Shown: positions 43,029 through 51,026 of the stretch, in pieces | Layout: every line of letters starts with the position of its first letter | Numbering within the stretch: the first letter of the stretch is position 1 | NCBI RefSeq assembly: GCF_039631355.1 | Contig: NZ_JBDIVF010000003.1 | Location: forward strand, 1-64,000 | Direction: 5' to 3' | Source of the DNA: Uliginosibacterium paludis | GTDB taxonomy: Bacteria > Pseudomonadota > Gammaproteobacteria > Burkholderiales > Rhodocyclaceae | Length of the DNA: 64,000 nt | Translations under genes and position numbers: made by a program | The notes under the pieces: generated by a model | What the model saw: only the letters and a program-made list of their open reading frames with translations | Told to the model about the DNA's origin: nothing | Databases searched by the model: none

Positions 43029-43438
43029 CAGAGCGTCTCCTTCTTTCTGTTTTCCCAGTCGGCCAGGCTGCGGTTGCCTTCGGCAGGGCGGCCGCCGGCG
43101 AGCATCATCTGGCGGTATTGTTCTTCGCTGAGTCCGGTCATGCTGCCGGCCATCTGCTGGAAGCTCTTGCCATCGGTGGCGCCGATCTTGGCAAGGAAGT
43201 AGATGTTGCCGCCCAGCGCGAGGCAGCGGTTCAGGTCGCGTGCGATCACCGCCTGTTTCTGGTCTTCGGTCATCGCCCATTCATCGAGATAGGCGCGTTC
43301 GTCCGCCTTGAAGCGGGCGCGGTTCTCGGCACTCATCAGCGACATGCAGAACTGGTTGAGCCAGTAGCCGAGTCGCGATTGTTCGGCGTCAAAGATGGTG
43401 GTGCCGGGGATGTCCTTGTAGGGCTTGTGCAATGGCAT
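43028..43438 (-). CDS. pmdA: Protocatechuate 4,5-dioxygenase alpha subunit
   Basis: A 136-residue small helical subunit that closes over the PmdB active site. It opens MPLHKPYKDIPGTTIFD and contains LNQFCMSLMSAENRARFKAD (about residues 27-46), MTEDQKQAVIARDLNRCLALGG and LAKIGATDGKSFQQMAGSMTG, all LigA-family signatures. The start was set at 43438, where this N-terminus begins and an AGGAGACA Shine-Dalgarno lies upstream. A 181-base gap with a hairpin separates it from the PDC hydrolase gene ahead of it. Confidence 0.95.
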   Translation of the reverse strand: MPLHKPYKDIPGTTIFDAEQSRLGYWLNQFCMSLMSAENRARFKADERAYLDEWAMTEDQKQAVIARDLNRCLALGGNIYFLAKIGATDGKSFQQMAGSMTGLSEEQYRQMMLAGGRPAEGNRSLADWENRKKETL

Positions 43439-43465
43439 GTCTTGTCTCCTGTTGGCGCGCTGTGC

Positions 43466-43486
43466 CGGCCTCCCTGGAGGAGGCCG
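43466..43486 (-). other. Hairpin in the gap before pmdA
   Basis: CGGCCTCC and GGAGGCCG (43466-43473, 43479-43486) form a perfect 8-bp stem with a 5-base loop inside the 181-base gap between the PDC hydrolase gene and pmdA. It could be an mRNA processing or attenuation site dividing the operon into two expression levels. Confidence 0.4.
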
Positions 43487-43619
43487 CAGGTCTTTGCCTG
43501 CCTGGGCCATGCGCGTGTTCAGATCGGGTGCTGCACGTTCGGGTCGACCGGCGATGTCTCTGCGCAGTTCCGGTCTTTCACCGGTTTGCGGGATAACAAC
43601 TAGTCGGACTGGGTCGGGG

Positions 43620-44540
43620 TCAGCGCGTCTCCTCAGGCCAGTAAAGGCGCATCGGGTTGTCGACCAGCAGCTTGCGCTGCAGCTCGGCCGTGGGCGCGAT
43701 GTGGGGAATGAAATCGACCAGCAGGCCGTCGTCCGGCATGTGATCCTTGAGGTTGGGGTGCGGCCAGTCGGTGCCCCAGAGCACGCGATCGGGAAACTGC
43801 TCGACGATGCGCCGTGCGAAGGGTATGACATCGCGATACGCGTGGCGCTCGCCGTCGAGTGCGCGCGGGCCGCTGAGCGAGAGCCGCTCCGGGCAGCTGA
43901 CCTTGCTCCACACATTCGGATGCTCGCGCATGAAGCGCTCGAAGAGCGCGAACTGCGGGCCATCGACCGGCAGGCTCACATCCGGCCGGCCCATGTGATC
44001 CACGACTACGGTGGTCGGCAGTGCGGTGAAGAAGTCCCACAGCTCGGGCAGATCCTGGGCTTCGAAGTAGATGACCACATGCCAGCCGAGTTTTGCGATG
44101 CGACCGGCGATTTCCATCAGCTCGTCGCGCGGGGTGAAGTCCACCAGACGTTTGACGAAGTTGAAGCGCACGCCGCGCACGCCCGCTTCATGCAGGGCGC
44201 GCAACTCCACGTCTGCGATGTCACGCCGCACGGTCGCCACGCCACGCGCGAGGCCGCCGGAGTGGAGCAAGGCGTCGACCATCGCGCGATTGTCTGCACC
44301 GTGGCAGGTGGCCTGCACCACCACATTGCGCGCGAAGCCCAGCTGATCACGCAGGGCATAGAGCTGGCGTTTGCCGGCGTCGCAGGGCGTGTATTTGCGC
44401 TCCGGGGCGTAGGGAAACTCGGCGCCGGGGCCGAACACATGACAATGTGCATCGACCGCGCCAGGCGGCAGCACGAAGGCGGGTTGGCTCGGTTTGGCGT
44501 ACCAGTCCAGCCAGCCGGGTGTCTTTTCGAACGAGTTCAT
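43620..44540 (-). CDS. pmdD: 2-pyrone-4,6-dicarboxylate hydrolase (PmdD/LigI-type)
   Basis: A 306-residue amidohydrolase-superfamily enzyme that opens the PDC lactone to 4-oxalomesaconate. The HxH metal-site-like motif is in VDAHCHVFGPGAEFPYAP (about residues 29-46). ARNVVVQATCHGADN and VRGVRFNFVKRLVDF are LigI-type substrate loops. RVLWGTDWPHPNLKDHMPDD (about 252-271) holds the catalytic Asp. LigI itself works without a metal despite the motif. The start lies 18 bases after the aldolase stop in the same operon. Confidence 0.94.
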   Translation of the reverse strand: MNSFEKTPGWLDWYAKPSQPAFVLPPGAVDAHCHVFGPGAEFPYAPERKYTPCDAGKRQLYALRDQLGFARNVVVQATCHGADNRAMVDALLHSGGLARGVATVRRDIADVELRALHEAGVRGVRFNFVKRLVDFTPRDELMEIAGRIAKLGWHVVIYFEAQDLPELWDFFTALPTTVVVDHMGRPDVSLPVDGPQFALFERFMREHPNVWSKVSCPERLSLSGPRALDGERHAYRDVIPFARRIVEQFPDRVLWGTDWPHPNLKDHMPDDGLLVDFIPHIAPTAELQRKLLVDNPMRLYWPEETR

Positions 44541-44558
44541 GTGCTGTGTCTCCCCGGG

Positions 44559-45254
44559 TCAGTCGATGTATTTGAGGCCGGCTTTTTCGAGGCCTTCGCG
44601 CATTCTGTAGAGATCCAGCCCCAGCACGCCGGCCGCGAACTTCTCCCGCTTCTCGGCTTCCAGGTTTTCGCGCGCTTCGGCGGCATCAGCCACTTTCGCC
44701 GCAATGCTGGCGGGCACCACAACGACGCCGTCGCTATCGGCGATCACTACATCGCCCGGATTGACCAGCGCCCCCGCGCAGATCACCGGGATGTTGACCG
44801 AGCCCAGCGTGGCCTTGATCGTGCCCTTGGCGTGGATGGCCTTGCTGAAGACCGGGAAACCCATTTCCTGCAGCGTATCCACGTCGCGCACCGCGCCATC
44901 GATGATGAGACCGCGTGCGCCGCGTGCCTTGAAGGAGGTGGCGAGCAGATCGCCGAAGAATCCGTCGGCGTTGTCGGTGGTGCAGGCCGCGACCGCGACA
45001 TCGCCTTCCTGCAGCTGCTCGGCGGCCACATGCATCATCCAGTTGTCGCCCGGCTGCAGCAGGATGGTGACGGCCGTGCCGCAGAGTTTCGCGCCCGGAT
45101 AGATCGGCCGCATGAAGGGCTTCATCAGGCCGACGCGGCCCATGGCTTCATGGATGGTCGATACGCCGAATCGCGAGAGTTTTTCGACGGCTGCGCGGTC
45201 GGCACGCAGCACGTTGCGATAGACGACGCCGAGCTGGTTGAGGGCTTGTGTCAT
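44559..45254 (-). CDS. pmdF: 4-carboxy-4-hydroxy-2-oxoadipate aldolase / oxaloacetate decarboxylase (PmdF/LigK-type)
   Basis: A 231-residue class II aldolase of the RraA-like fold. It splits CHA to pyruvate and oxaloacetate and can decarboxylate oxaloacetate. LLQPGDNWMMHVAAEQLQEGD (about residues 65-85) and ARGLIIDGAVRDVDTLQEMG, with the metal/pyruvate-site Arg-Asp, are diagnostic. Two ATGs six bases apart are possible (45260, 45254); the second has the better Shine-Dalgarno spacing (AAGGAG, 9 bases). It follows the hydratase gene after about 13 bases. Confidence 0.93.
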   Translation of the reverse strand: MTQALNQLGVVYRNVLRADRAAVEKLSRFGVSTIHEAMGRVGLMKPFMRPIYPGAKLCGTAVTILLQPGDNWMMHVAAEQLQEGDVAVAACTTDNADGFFGDLLATSFKARGARGLIIDGAVRDVDTLQEMGFPVFSKAIHAKGTIKATLGSVNIPVICAGALVNPGDVVIADSDGVVVVPASIAAKVADAAEARENLEAEKREKFAAGVLGLDLYRMREGLEKAGLKYID

Positions 45255-45267
45255 GAGCATGCTCTCC

Positions 45268-46293
45268 TTAGCGGCCACGGGCTTTCAGTGCGGCGTCCAG
45301 CCGCGGATAGACGCGGCGGGCGTTGCCTTCATAGATCTTGTAGCGCGCCTTCGGCTCGATGCCGGCGGCATCGATGTAGCGCTTCGTGTCGTCGTAGTAA
45401 TGGCCGGTTTCCGGATCGATGCCGCGCACCGCGCCGATCATTTCGCTGGCAAACAGGATGTTGTCGACCGGAATCACTTTCGTGAGTAGATCGATGCCGG
45501 GCTGGTGATAGACGCAGGTGTCGAAGAAGATGTTGTTGAGCAGATGCTCCTGCAGCAGCGGCTTTTTGAGCTCCTGCGCGAGCCCGCGGTAGCGGCCCCA
45601 GTGATAGGGCACCGCGCCGCCGCCATGCGGAATCACGAATTTCAGCGTGGGAAAGTCGGCAAAAAGATCGCCGGTGAGGCACTGCATGAAGGCGGTGGTG
45701 TCCGCATTGATGTAGTGCGCGCCGGTGGCGTGGAAGCAGGCATTGCAGCTGGTGCTGACATGGATCATCGCCGGGATGTCGTACTCGACCATCTTCTCGT
45801 AGATCGGATACCAGTGCCGGTCGGTCAGCGGCGGCTCCTTCCAGTGGCCGCCGGAGGGGTCGGGATTGAGGTTGATCGCGACGAAGCCGTATTCCTTCAC
45901 GCAACGCTCGATCTCCGCCACGCAACTGGCGGGATCCACGCCGGGCGACTGCGGCAGCATCGCGGCGCCGATGAAGTTGTCGGGGAAAAGCTGGCTGACG
46001 CGATGGCAGAGCTCGTTGCAGATGGCGGCCCAGGTGGATGACACCTGGAAGTCGCCAATGTGGTGTGCCATGAAGGAGGCGCGTGGCGAGAAAATCGTGA
46101 GATCCAGCCCGCGTTCGTGCATCAGCCGCAGCTGGTTGGTTTCGATGGATTCGCGCAGCTCGTCGTCGCTGATGCGCAGTTCGCTCACCGAGGGTTTCTG
46201 CGCCGGGTCGGTGATGCCGGCAATCTGGCGCTTGCGCCAGGCTTCGAGCGCTGCGGGGGCGGTGGTGTAGTGGCCGTGGCAGTCGATGATCAT
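45268..46293 (-). CDS. pmdE: 4-oxalomesaconate hydratase (PmdE/LigJ-type)
   Basis: A 341-residue amidohydrolase-fold hydratase adding water to 4-oxalomesaconate to give CHA. It begins MIIDCHGHYTTAPAALEAWR, with the HxH motif; MIHVSTSCNACFHATGAHYI (about residues 179-198) and FVIPHGGGAVPYHWGRYRGL (about 222-241) carry further ligands. NILFASEMIGAVRGIDPETG is family-specific. ATG 46293 is chosen because the conserved domain begins there, although no Shine-Dalgarno precedes it. The same frame could start at 46392, and a small ORF with a good Shine-Dalgarno ends 31 bases upstream, so translation may be coupled. It is the first structural gene of the operon. Confidence 0.92.
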   Translation of the reverse strand: MIIDCHGHYTTAPAALEAWRKRQIAGITDPAQKPSVSELRISDDELRESIETNQLRLMHERGLDLTIFSPRASFMAHHIGDFQVSSTWAAICNELCHRVSQLFPDNFIGAAMLPQSPGVDPASCVAEIERCVKEYGFVAINLNPDPSGGHWKEPPLTDRHWYPIYEKMVEYDIPAMIHVSTSCNACFHATGAHYINADTTAFMQCLTGDLFADFPTLKFVIPHGGGAVPYHWGRYRGLAQELKKPLLQEHLLNNIFFDTCVYHQPGIDLLTKVIPVDNILFASEMIGAVRGIDPETGHYYDDTKRYIDAAGIEPKARYKIYEGNARRVYPRLDAALKARGR

Positions 46294-46324
46294 GGTGGTG
46301 TCCGGTGATGTGACGGTGACGGAA

Positions 46325-46408
46325 TCAGGCGGCAGGGCCGGCGGCGTCGGTGCAGCGTCCGGAGCGAGTTTTCCGGTGGGGTTGGCGGGCATGTCGGACT
46401 GTCGTCAT
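46325..46408 (-). CDS. Candidate 27-residue leader ORF ahead of pmdE
   Basis: An ORF of 27 codons (MTTVRHARQPHRKTRSG..., very basic) has an AGGAGACAG Shine-Dalgarno 7 bases before its ATG, while pmdE itself has none. Its stop lies 31 bases before the pmdE ATG in another frame. It may be a leader peptide for translational coupling; it may also be chance. Confidence 0.3.
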   Translation of the reverse strand: MTTVRHARQPHRKTRSGRCTDAAGPAA

Positions 46409-46632
46409 GAGCTGTCTCCTGTGTGCGTCACCGTTCTGTGCGGTGACTGTCCGCTGTGGCGCCTGGGGGCGCTGGAATGCATGCATTGTGGTCAGCCCCG
46501 CGGTGGCGCGACAGGCGAGGGGCCGACTAGCTGCTAGAACAATCCGGCATAGCTTGATGGCGGGTATAAGGGAAATGCCTGATCCGGAGCAGGCCCCTGC
46601 GGCCGGTAGAGTCCCTGCCAAGGGAGCGAAAC
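46409..46632. promoter_or_regulatory. Divergent pmd / lysR regulatory region
   Basis: With the small ORF and its spacer, the gap between pmdE and the LysR gene is 339 bases. This part must hold both promoters. Two perfect palindromes are candidates for regulator binding: AATGCATGCATT (46476-46487) and CTAGCTGCTAG (46527-46537). An ATA-N13-TAT dyad near 46550-46568 is close to, but not, the classical LysR T-N11-A site. Clear -35/-10 pairs were not identified. Control by the divergent LysR protein in response to a pathway intermediate is expected. Confidence 0.55.
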
Positions 46633-47550
46633 ATGGATCTCAGGCAGCTTGAATACTTCGTGCGGGTGGCCGAGCTGGGCAGCTTTACCCGGGCGGCCCA
46701 GGTGCTCGACATTGCCCAGCCCGCGCTGAGCCGCCAGGTGCGCATGCTCGAGGTCGAACTCCGCCAGAACCTGCTCGTGCGCAACGGCCGCGGGGCAACG
46801 CCGACCGAGGCCGGCCGCGTCCTGCTGGAGCACGGTCGCGGCATCCTGCATCAGGTCGAGCGGGTGCGGGAGGAACTCTCGCGGGTGCGCGGCGGCTTGT
46901 CCGGTCAGGTGGCAGTGGGGCTCACGCCCAGCGTGGCGCGCTTGCTGGCCGTGCCGCTGACCCGCGAATTCCGGCGCGAAGTGCCGGAGGCGCGGCTCTC
47001 GATCAGCGAGGGGCTCACCGTCAGCCTGCTGGCGGCGCTGCAGACGGGCCATGCCGATGTGGTGGTGGTGTATGCGCCGCCTTCCACACCGGGCATCGAA
47101 GCGAGCTTTCTGCTCGAAGAGGATCTGGTGCTGGTCGAGGCGCGCCCGCCGGGGCTGGCCGAGGATCCGCCCCCGCCGCCGGTCACGCTGGCCGAAGTCG
47201 TGTCGCAGCCGCTGGTGATTCCACGCCGGCCGCATGCCATCCGCATGCTGGTGGAAACCGAGTGCGTGGCGAGCGGGCTCACGCCGGACGTGGCCATCGA
47301 GATCGACGGTGTCGGCGCGATCCTGGATCTGGTCGAGGAGGGCGTGGGGCGCGCGATTCTGTCACGTCATGCGGTGAGCCGTTCGATCCGGCCTTCGGCC
47401 TTCCGCGTGCGTGACATCATTGCCTCGGGCGGCAGCCGGCTGCACATTCCGCTCTATCTGGCGGTGAGTGCCCAGCGGCCCGCCACCCGCGTGCAGATCC
47501 TGGCGCAGGACCTGATCCGCAAGCTGATGCCGGGGCTTTACGCCGGCTGA
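46633..47550 (+). CDS. LysR-family transcriptional regulator, probable regulator of the pmd operon
   Basis: A 305-residue LysR-type regulator. The N-terminal winged helix-turn-helix MDLRQLEYFVRVAELGSFTR, AAQVLDIAQPALSRQVRMLE (about residues 21-40) is textbook. The effector-binding domain spans about 90-300, with GLTPSVARLLAVPLTREFRR at its start. It is transcribed away from the aromatic operon, the standard layout for a LysR activator and its target. The inducer is unknown; for comparable pathways it is a ring-cleavage intermediate such as PDC or a hydroxymuconate semialdehyde, or the substrate. A Shine-Dalgarno AGGGAG lies 6 bases before ATG. Confidence 0.92.
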   Translation: MDLRQLEYFVRVAELGSFTRAAQVLDIAQPALSRQVRMLEVELRQNLLVRNGRGATPTEAGRVLLEHGRGILHQVERVREELSRVRGGLSGQVAVGLTPSVARLLAVPLTREFRREVPEARLSISEGLTVSLLAALQTGHADVVVVYAPPSTPGIEASFLLEEDLVLVEARPPGLAEDPPPPPVTLAEVVSQPLVIPRRPHAIRMLVETECVASGLTPDVAIEIDGVGAILDLVEEGVGRAILSRHAVSRSIRPSAFRVRDIIASGGSRLHIPLYLAVSAQRPATRVQILAQDLIRKLMPGLYAG

Positions 47551-47695
47551 GCCAGGGCGGCGGTCGGGTAGGGTGCAGACGCTGCCGTGACGCCAAGCAG
47601 GGCACGCCCGTAATGCGCAAACACCTTCCGGGCGATCGTCCAATGCCGATGATCGTGACCGGCAGCGTCAGCGCTTCACGAGGCTGGGGCCAGAG

Positions 47696-49072
47696 TCAGC
47701 TGGCGAGAAAGCCGAGGTCGCTGCGGGGGAAATGGCCGATATTGGGCAGCACCTGGGGCAGGTCGCGTTCGGCGACGCCCATCCAGCGCGCAAGCGTGGC
47801 TGCGTATTGATCGACGGCGGTGGTGGGCAGCAGGCGGCCGTTGCCGACGTCGGTGCGGGTTTTCAGCGCCACATCCGGAAATTCGCCATAGATCCGGCCG
47901 CCCCGCACCGCGCCACCCACGATGAAGTGGTGGCCGCCCCAGCCGTGGTCGGAGCCGTCGCCGTTCGAGAGCAGCGCGCGACCGAAGTCCGACGCGGTAA
48001 AGAGCGTGACCTGGTCTGCCATGCCCAACTGCACCATGACCTGCTGGAACCAGGCCACCGAGCGCGCCACCGAGTCGAGCAGTTCGGCCTGCCGGTTGAG
48101 CTGGTTGTCATGGGTATCGAAACCGCCGAGGGAGACGAAGAACACCTGGCGTTTCTCGTTGAGGCCGGGGTCGTCATGCACGCCGATGAGGCGGGCGATG
48201 ATCCGCAACTGGCGCACCAGCGAATTCCGGGCGAGGTCCTCGGGCAGGCTCAGGCGCGGATCGCTCTCCGGCAGTCGGGCCAGCGCGCGCGAGAGCAGGG
48301 CCTCGGCCTCCACCGAGCGTTCGACCACGGCGCGGTACTCGCGGTCGAGCAGATCGGGCTGAGCGGCGGCGATCTGCGCACGCAGGGCTGCCGCGCCCAG
48401 TGGCGAGCCGAAGACCGAGCCCGCGCTGGCGCGGTTGAATGCTATCGCCCCGGACGGGCTGATCTGGTATTGCGGCGCACGGTCGCTGGCGAGGAACACG
48501 GCGTTCTCCGAAGCGGACACGGCGGTGAAGAGTGCGTTGCCATTGCCCGCGGCGAGCATGTCGGCAATCCTGCCTCCCCAGCCGCGCTTCGCGCCTTCGG
48601 GCGAAAAAGCCTGCCAGACGGCCTGCTGGTCGTTGTGCGAAAAGAGCTTCGGCGGGCGGGGAATGTTGCTGCCATTGAAGGCTTGCGCATCGGGTATCGG
48701 CTGGATCAGCGGGCCGACGTTGGCCAGGATTGCAGCCTTGCCATCGGCATAAAGCTTCTGGACGGGCAGCAGCGCTGGATGCAGTCCGAGCCCGCTGGTG
48801 CCGAGCGGCAGGAGCTCTTCCCGCGCGATGGCGAGGCTGCTGCGTGCCTCGGCGTATCGACCGTAGTTTTCCGGCGTGAGCGGGATGACGGTGTTATGCG
48901 CATCGTTGGCGCCATACATGAAGAGGCAGACGATGGCGCGGTAGTCTTGCGGCGCGCTGGCTGCCGCGGCCGCACCGATGCCTGCGAGCTGCAGCCCGAG
49001 CGGGCCGGCGGCGCGGAGCAGGCCGAATGCACCTGCGCGGCGGAGGAATTCACGACGACTGGCCTGACTCAT
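47696..49072 (-). CDS. DUF1501 protein, Tat-exported
   Basis: A 458-residue protein with a twin-arginine signal (SRREFLRRAGAFG) followed by a hydrophobic, Ala-rich stretch to about residue 40. The DUF1501 domain (sulfatase/alkaline-phosphatase-like fold) shows YRAIVCLFMYGANDAHNTVI (about 44-63) near the start, VFFVSLGGFDTHDNQLNRQAE (about 309-329) and FGRALLSNGDGSDHGWGGHH (about 372-391), with clustered Asp/His that may bind metals. Function is not established. It follows the DUF1800 gene by 40 bases, a pairing seen in many bacteria. Confidence 0.9.
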   Translation of the reverse strand: MSQASRREFLRRAGAFGLLRAAGPLGLQLAGIGAAAAASAPQDYRAIVCLFMYGANDAHNTVIPLTPENYGRYAEARSSLAIAREELLPLGTSGLGLHPALLPVQKLYADGKAAILANVGPLIQPIPDAQAFNGSNIPRPPKLFSHNDQQAVWQAFSPEGAKRGWGGRIADMLAAGNGNALFTAVSASENAVFLASDRAPQYQISPSGAIAFNRASAGSVFGSPLGAAALRAQIAAAQPDLLDREYRAVVERSVEAEALLSRALARLPESDPRLSLPEDLARNSLVRQLRIIARLIGVHDDPGLNEKRQVFFVSLGGFDTHDNQLNRQAELLDSVARSVAWFQQVMVQLGMADQVTLFTASDFGRALLSNGDGSDHGWGGHHFIVGGAVRGGRIYGEFPDVALKTRTDVGNGRLLPTTAVDQYAATLARWMGVAERDLPQVLPNIGHFPRSDLGFLAS

Positions 49073-49112
49073 GCGGGCTCCTTCTGGCCGGGTCCGGTGG
49101 TGGATGCGGCGT

Positions 49113-50849
49113 TCATTTCTGGACCAGATACTCGGGTGACACCATGACCAGCAGGATGCCGAGCTTCACGCGGTTGATGCGGGCGCGTTCTGCGGCATCG
49201 CCCTGACCCGGCGGCAGTGGCACGGCGGCCATGGCTTCGGTGATCCGCTGGCGGGAGGCCGCCGAGAGGCGCTGCCCGGTCAGCAGCAGATCGAGCTGAT
49301 CGAGCAGGCGGGCGGGCTGTCCGGCGAGCGCCGCCATTGCGCTGTAGTCGGCGCGCACGTCGCGTTTGCCGTTTTCGGCACGGCCCACGCCGGCATCGAT
49401 CGTGGTCTGCATGAAGTTGGCATAGCCGGCGACCGAGCTTTCCGACACGATCTGCATCTCGGGCGCGACCAGGTTTCGCTGTGCGATCTCGCTGCCGGGG
49501 GGCATGTATCCGGGGCGGTAGAAGTTGAACACGGTGGGCGAGCGCAGCGGGCTCTGGCCAAGCGAGTTCGCCGGATTGTCAGTGTTGGGGATCAGGAAAT
49601 TGCCTGAATCCGAGCGGGCGTCGAAGGCGCGCATCCACTGGGTCAGACGCAGCACCGGCTCGCGCAGCTTGCCGGTGGCTTGCGGCGCGGGGCTGCGCGC
49701 CTCGGGGTCGAGCAGCACTGCACGGATCACCGCCTGCATGTCACCCCGCACACCTGCGCCGTTGTCATTGAAAGCCTGCGTGACCCGCCCGACATAGGCC
49801 GGGCTAGGATTGCTGGTCACCAGACGCTGGATGAGCTGGCGGCCAAAGAAGGGGCCGACGTTGGGATGATTGAAGAGCCGGTCGAGTGCGATCTTCAGGT
49901 CTCCCTCGGGATCGGCGGTTTTCTGAGGCGGGATCACCACGCCGAGAAAGCGCTTTTCGCTGGTCGAGTGGAATTTCGGATAGCCCTTCATCGGCAGGAT
50001 GTCCCAGCGTGGCTCCTCGTTCTGCCGGTTGAAGTGGCGGTCAGTCGTGCCCGGCCCGCCATATGAAAAGCCGGTGAAAACCCTGGCCAGACCGGTGATG
50101 TCGTCCATGCCGTAGGTCTCGACCGGCTGCCCGTCACGCAGTCGCAGGCTGCCATCCGGATTGAGTTCGTAGAGCCCGATGCTGAAGAGCTGCATGATTT
50201 CGCGCGCGAAGTTCTCGTCGGGCACGCGCCCCCTGGCAGGGTCTTCCTTCTGGTTGCGCAGGTGGGACAGGTAGATGCCCATCATCGGATGGCGGGCCAC
50301 TTCCTCGAGCAGCGTGCGGAAGTCGCCGAAGGCGTTGCGGCCCAGCATGTCCCAGTAGGATGCGGCGCCGCGGATCTTCACATCGAGCTGGCCTTCGAAG
50401 GAAATCACGAAAATCTCGGAGAGCGCGAAGGCTACCCGCTGACGGAGCTGATCGGGCGCGGTTGCGGCGTTCTTCCAGAAGGTGCGGAAGAAAAGCTCCT
50501 GGCGGAGGTTCTTGCCTTTCTCGAGGCGCACATGCTCAGGCTCGATTTCCGGGAGGAATAGTGTCTGCGGCAGGCTGAACTGCTCATCCAGCCAGCGCTG
50601 ATAGCTGCTCCGGGTGAGCGTGGCGATCTCATCCGGATGGGGGCCGAAGCTTGCCTGCTGCAGGAAGCGCGAGGCCTCGGCAGGGGAGGGTACGGGGTAA
50701 TGCGGTGAGGTGTCGAAGAAGGGGCGCCTGACCGGCGCGGGGCCATCGGGCCAGGACCACGGATCGGCCTTGTGCGGCGCCGTGCCGCAGGCTGCGAGCA
50801 GGGCCAGCAACAGCGACAGGGTTGAGGCATGCAACAGGGTTCGGGGCAT
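49113..50849 (-). CDS. DUF1800 lipoprotein
   Basis: A 578-residue exported protein. The ATG at 50849 begins MPRTLLHASTLSLLLALLAAC, a lipoprotein signal with Cys21 as the lipidation site; an upstream in-frame ATG would bury it. The DUF1800 domain covers the rest, with ASRFLQQASFGPHPDEIATL (about residues 54-73), GIYLSHLRNQKEDPARGRVPDENFAREIMQLFSIGLYEL-type core (about 185-223) and VFNFYRPGYMPPGSEIAQ near the end. Its function is unknown. It almost certainly works with the DUF1501 protein encoded next, probably as a secreted or envelope pair. Confidence 0.9.
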   Translation of the reverse strand: MPRTLLHASTLSLLLALLAACGTAPHKADPWSWPDGPAPVRRPFFDTSPHYPVPSPAEASRFLQQASFGPHPDEIATLTRSSYQRWLDEQFSLPQTLFLPEIEPEHVRLEKGKNLRQELFFRTFWKNAATAPDQLRQRVAFALSEIFVISFEGQLDVKIRGAASYWDMLGRNAFGDFRTLLEEVARHPMMGIYLSHLRNQKEDPARGRVPDENFAREIMQLFSIGLYELNPDGSLRLRDGQPVETYGMDDITGLARVFTGFSYGGPGTTDRHFNRQNEEPRWDILPMKGYPKFHSTSEKRFLGVVIPPQKTADPEGDLKIALDRLFNHPNVGPFFGRQLIQRLVTSNPSPAYVGRVTQAFNDNGAGVRGDMQAVIRAVLLDPEARSPAPQATGKLREPVLRLTQWMRAFDARSDSGNFLIPNTDNPANSLGQSPLRSPTVFNFYRPGYMPPGSEIAQRNLVAPEMQIVSESSVAGYANFMQTTIDAGVGRAENGKRDVRADYSAMAALAGQPARLLDQLDLLLTGQRLSAASRQRITEAMAAVPLPPGQGDAAERARINRVKLGILLVMVSPEYLVQK

Positions 50850-50953
50850 TCCACGCACTCCAGGCAACATCACTTCGGCGGATGCCGCCGAGTGTATGCC
50901 GCTGCCCGGCCGGATCAAGCATGACTCGGGTTTACCCATGAGCCTTCGGGCAT

Positions 50954-50988
50954 AAAAAACGGCTCCGGCGTCAGGGACGCGGGAGCCG
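50954..50988 (-). terminator. Rho-independent terminator, minus strand
   Basis: On the minus strand CGGCTCC / GGAGCCG (50960-50966, 50982-50988) pair around a 15-base loop and run straight into TTTTTT (complement of 50954-50959). It ends the small gene at 51027 and insulates the DUF1800 operon. Confidence 0.78.
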
Positions 50989-51026
50989 CAAGTTACGACT
51001 GAGGAGAACTGCGTGAAATCGATGCC

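Noticed and set aside
43425..45485. Plus-strand open frame of nearly 690 codons opposite the pmd genes
   Set aside because: It is an antisense shadow of the PDC hydrolase and CHA aldolase genes, with no recognisable fold or Shine-Dalgarno.
46550..46568. LysR T-N11-A site in the pmd control region
   Set aside because: The ATA/TAT half-sites are 13 bases apart and give T-N15-A, so it does not fit the standard spacing.
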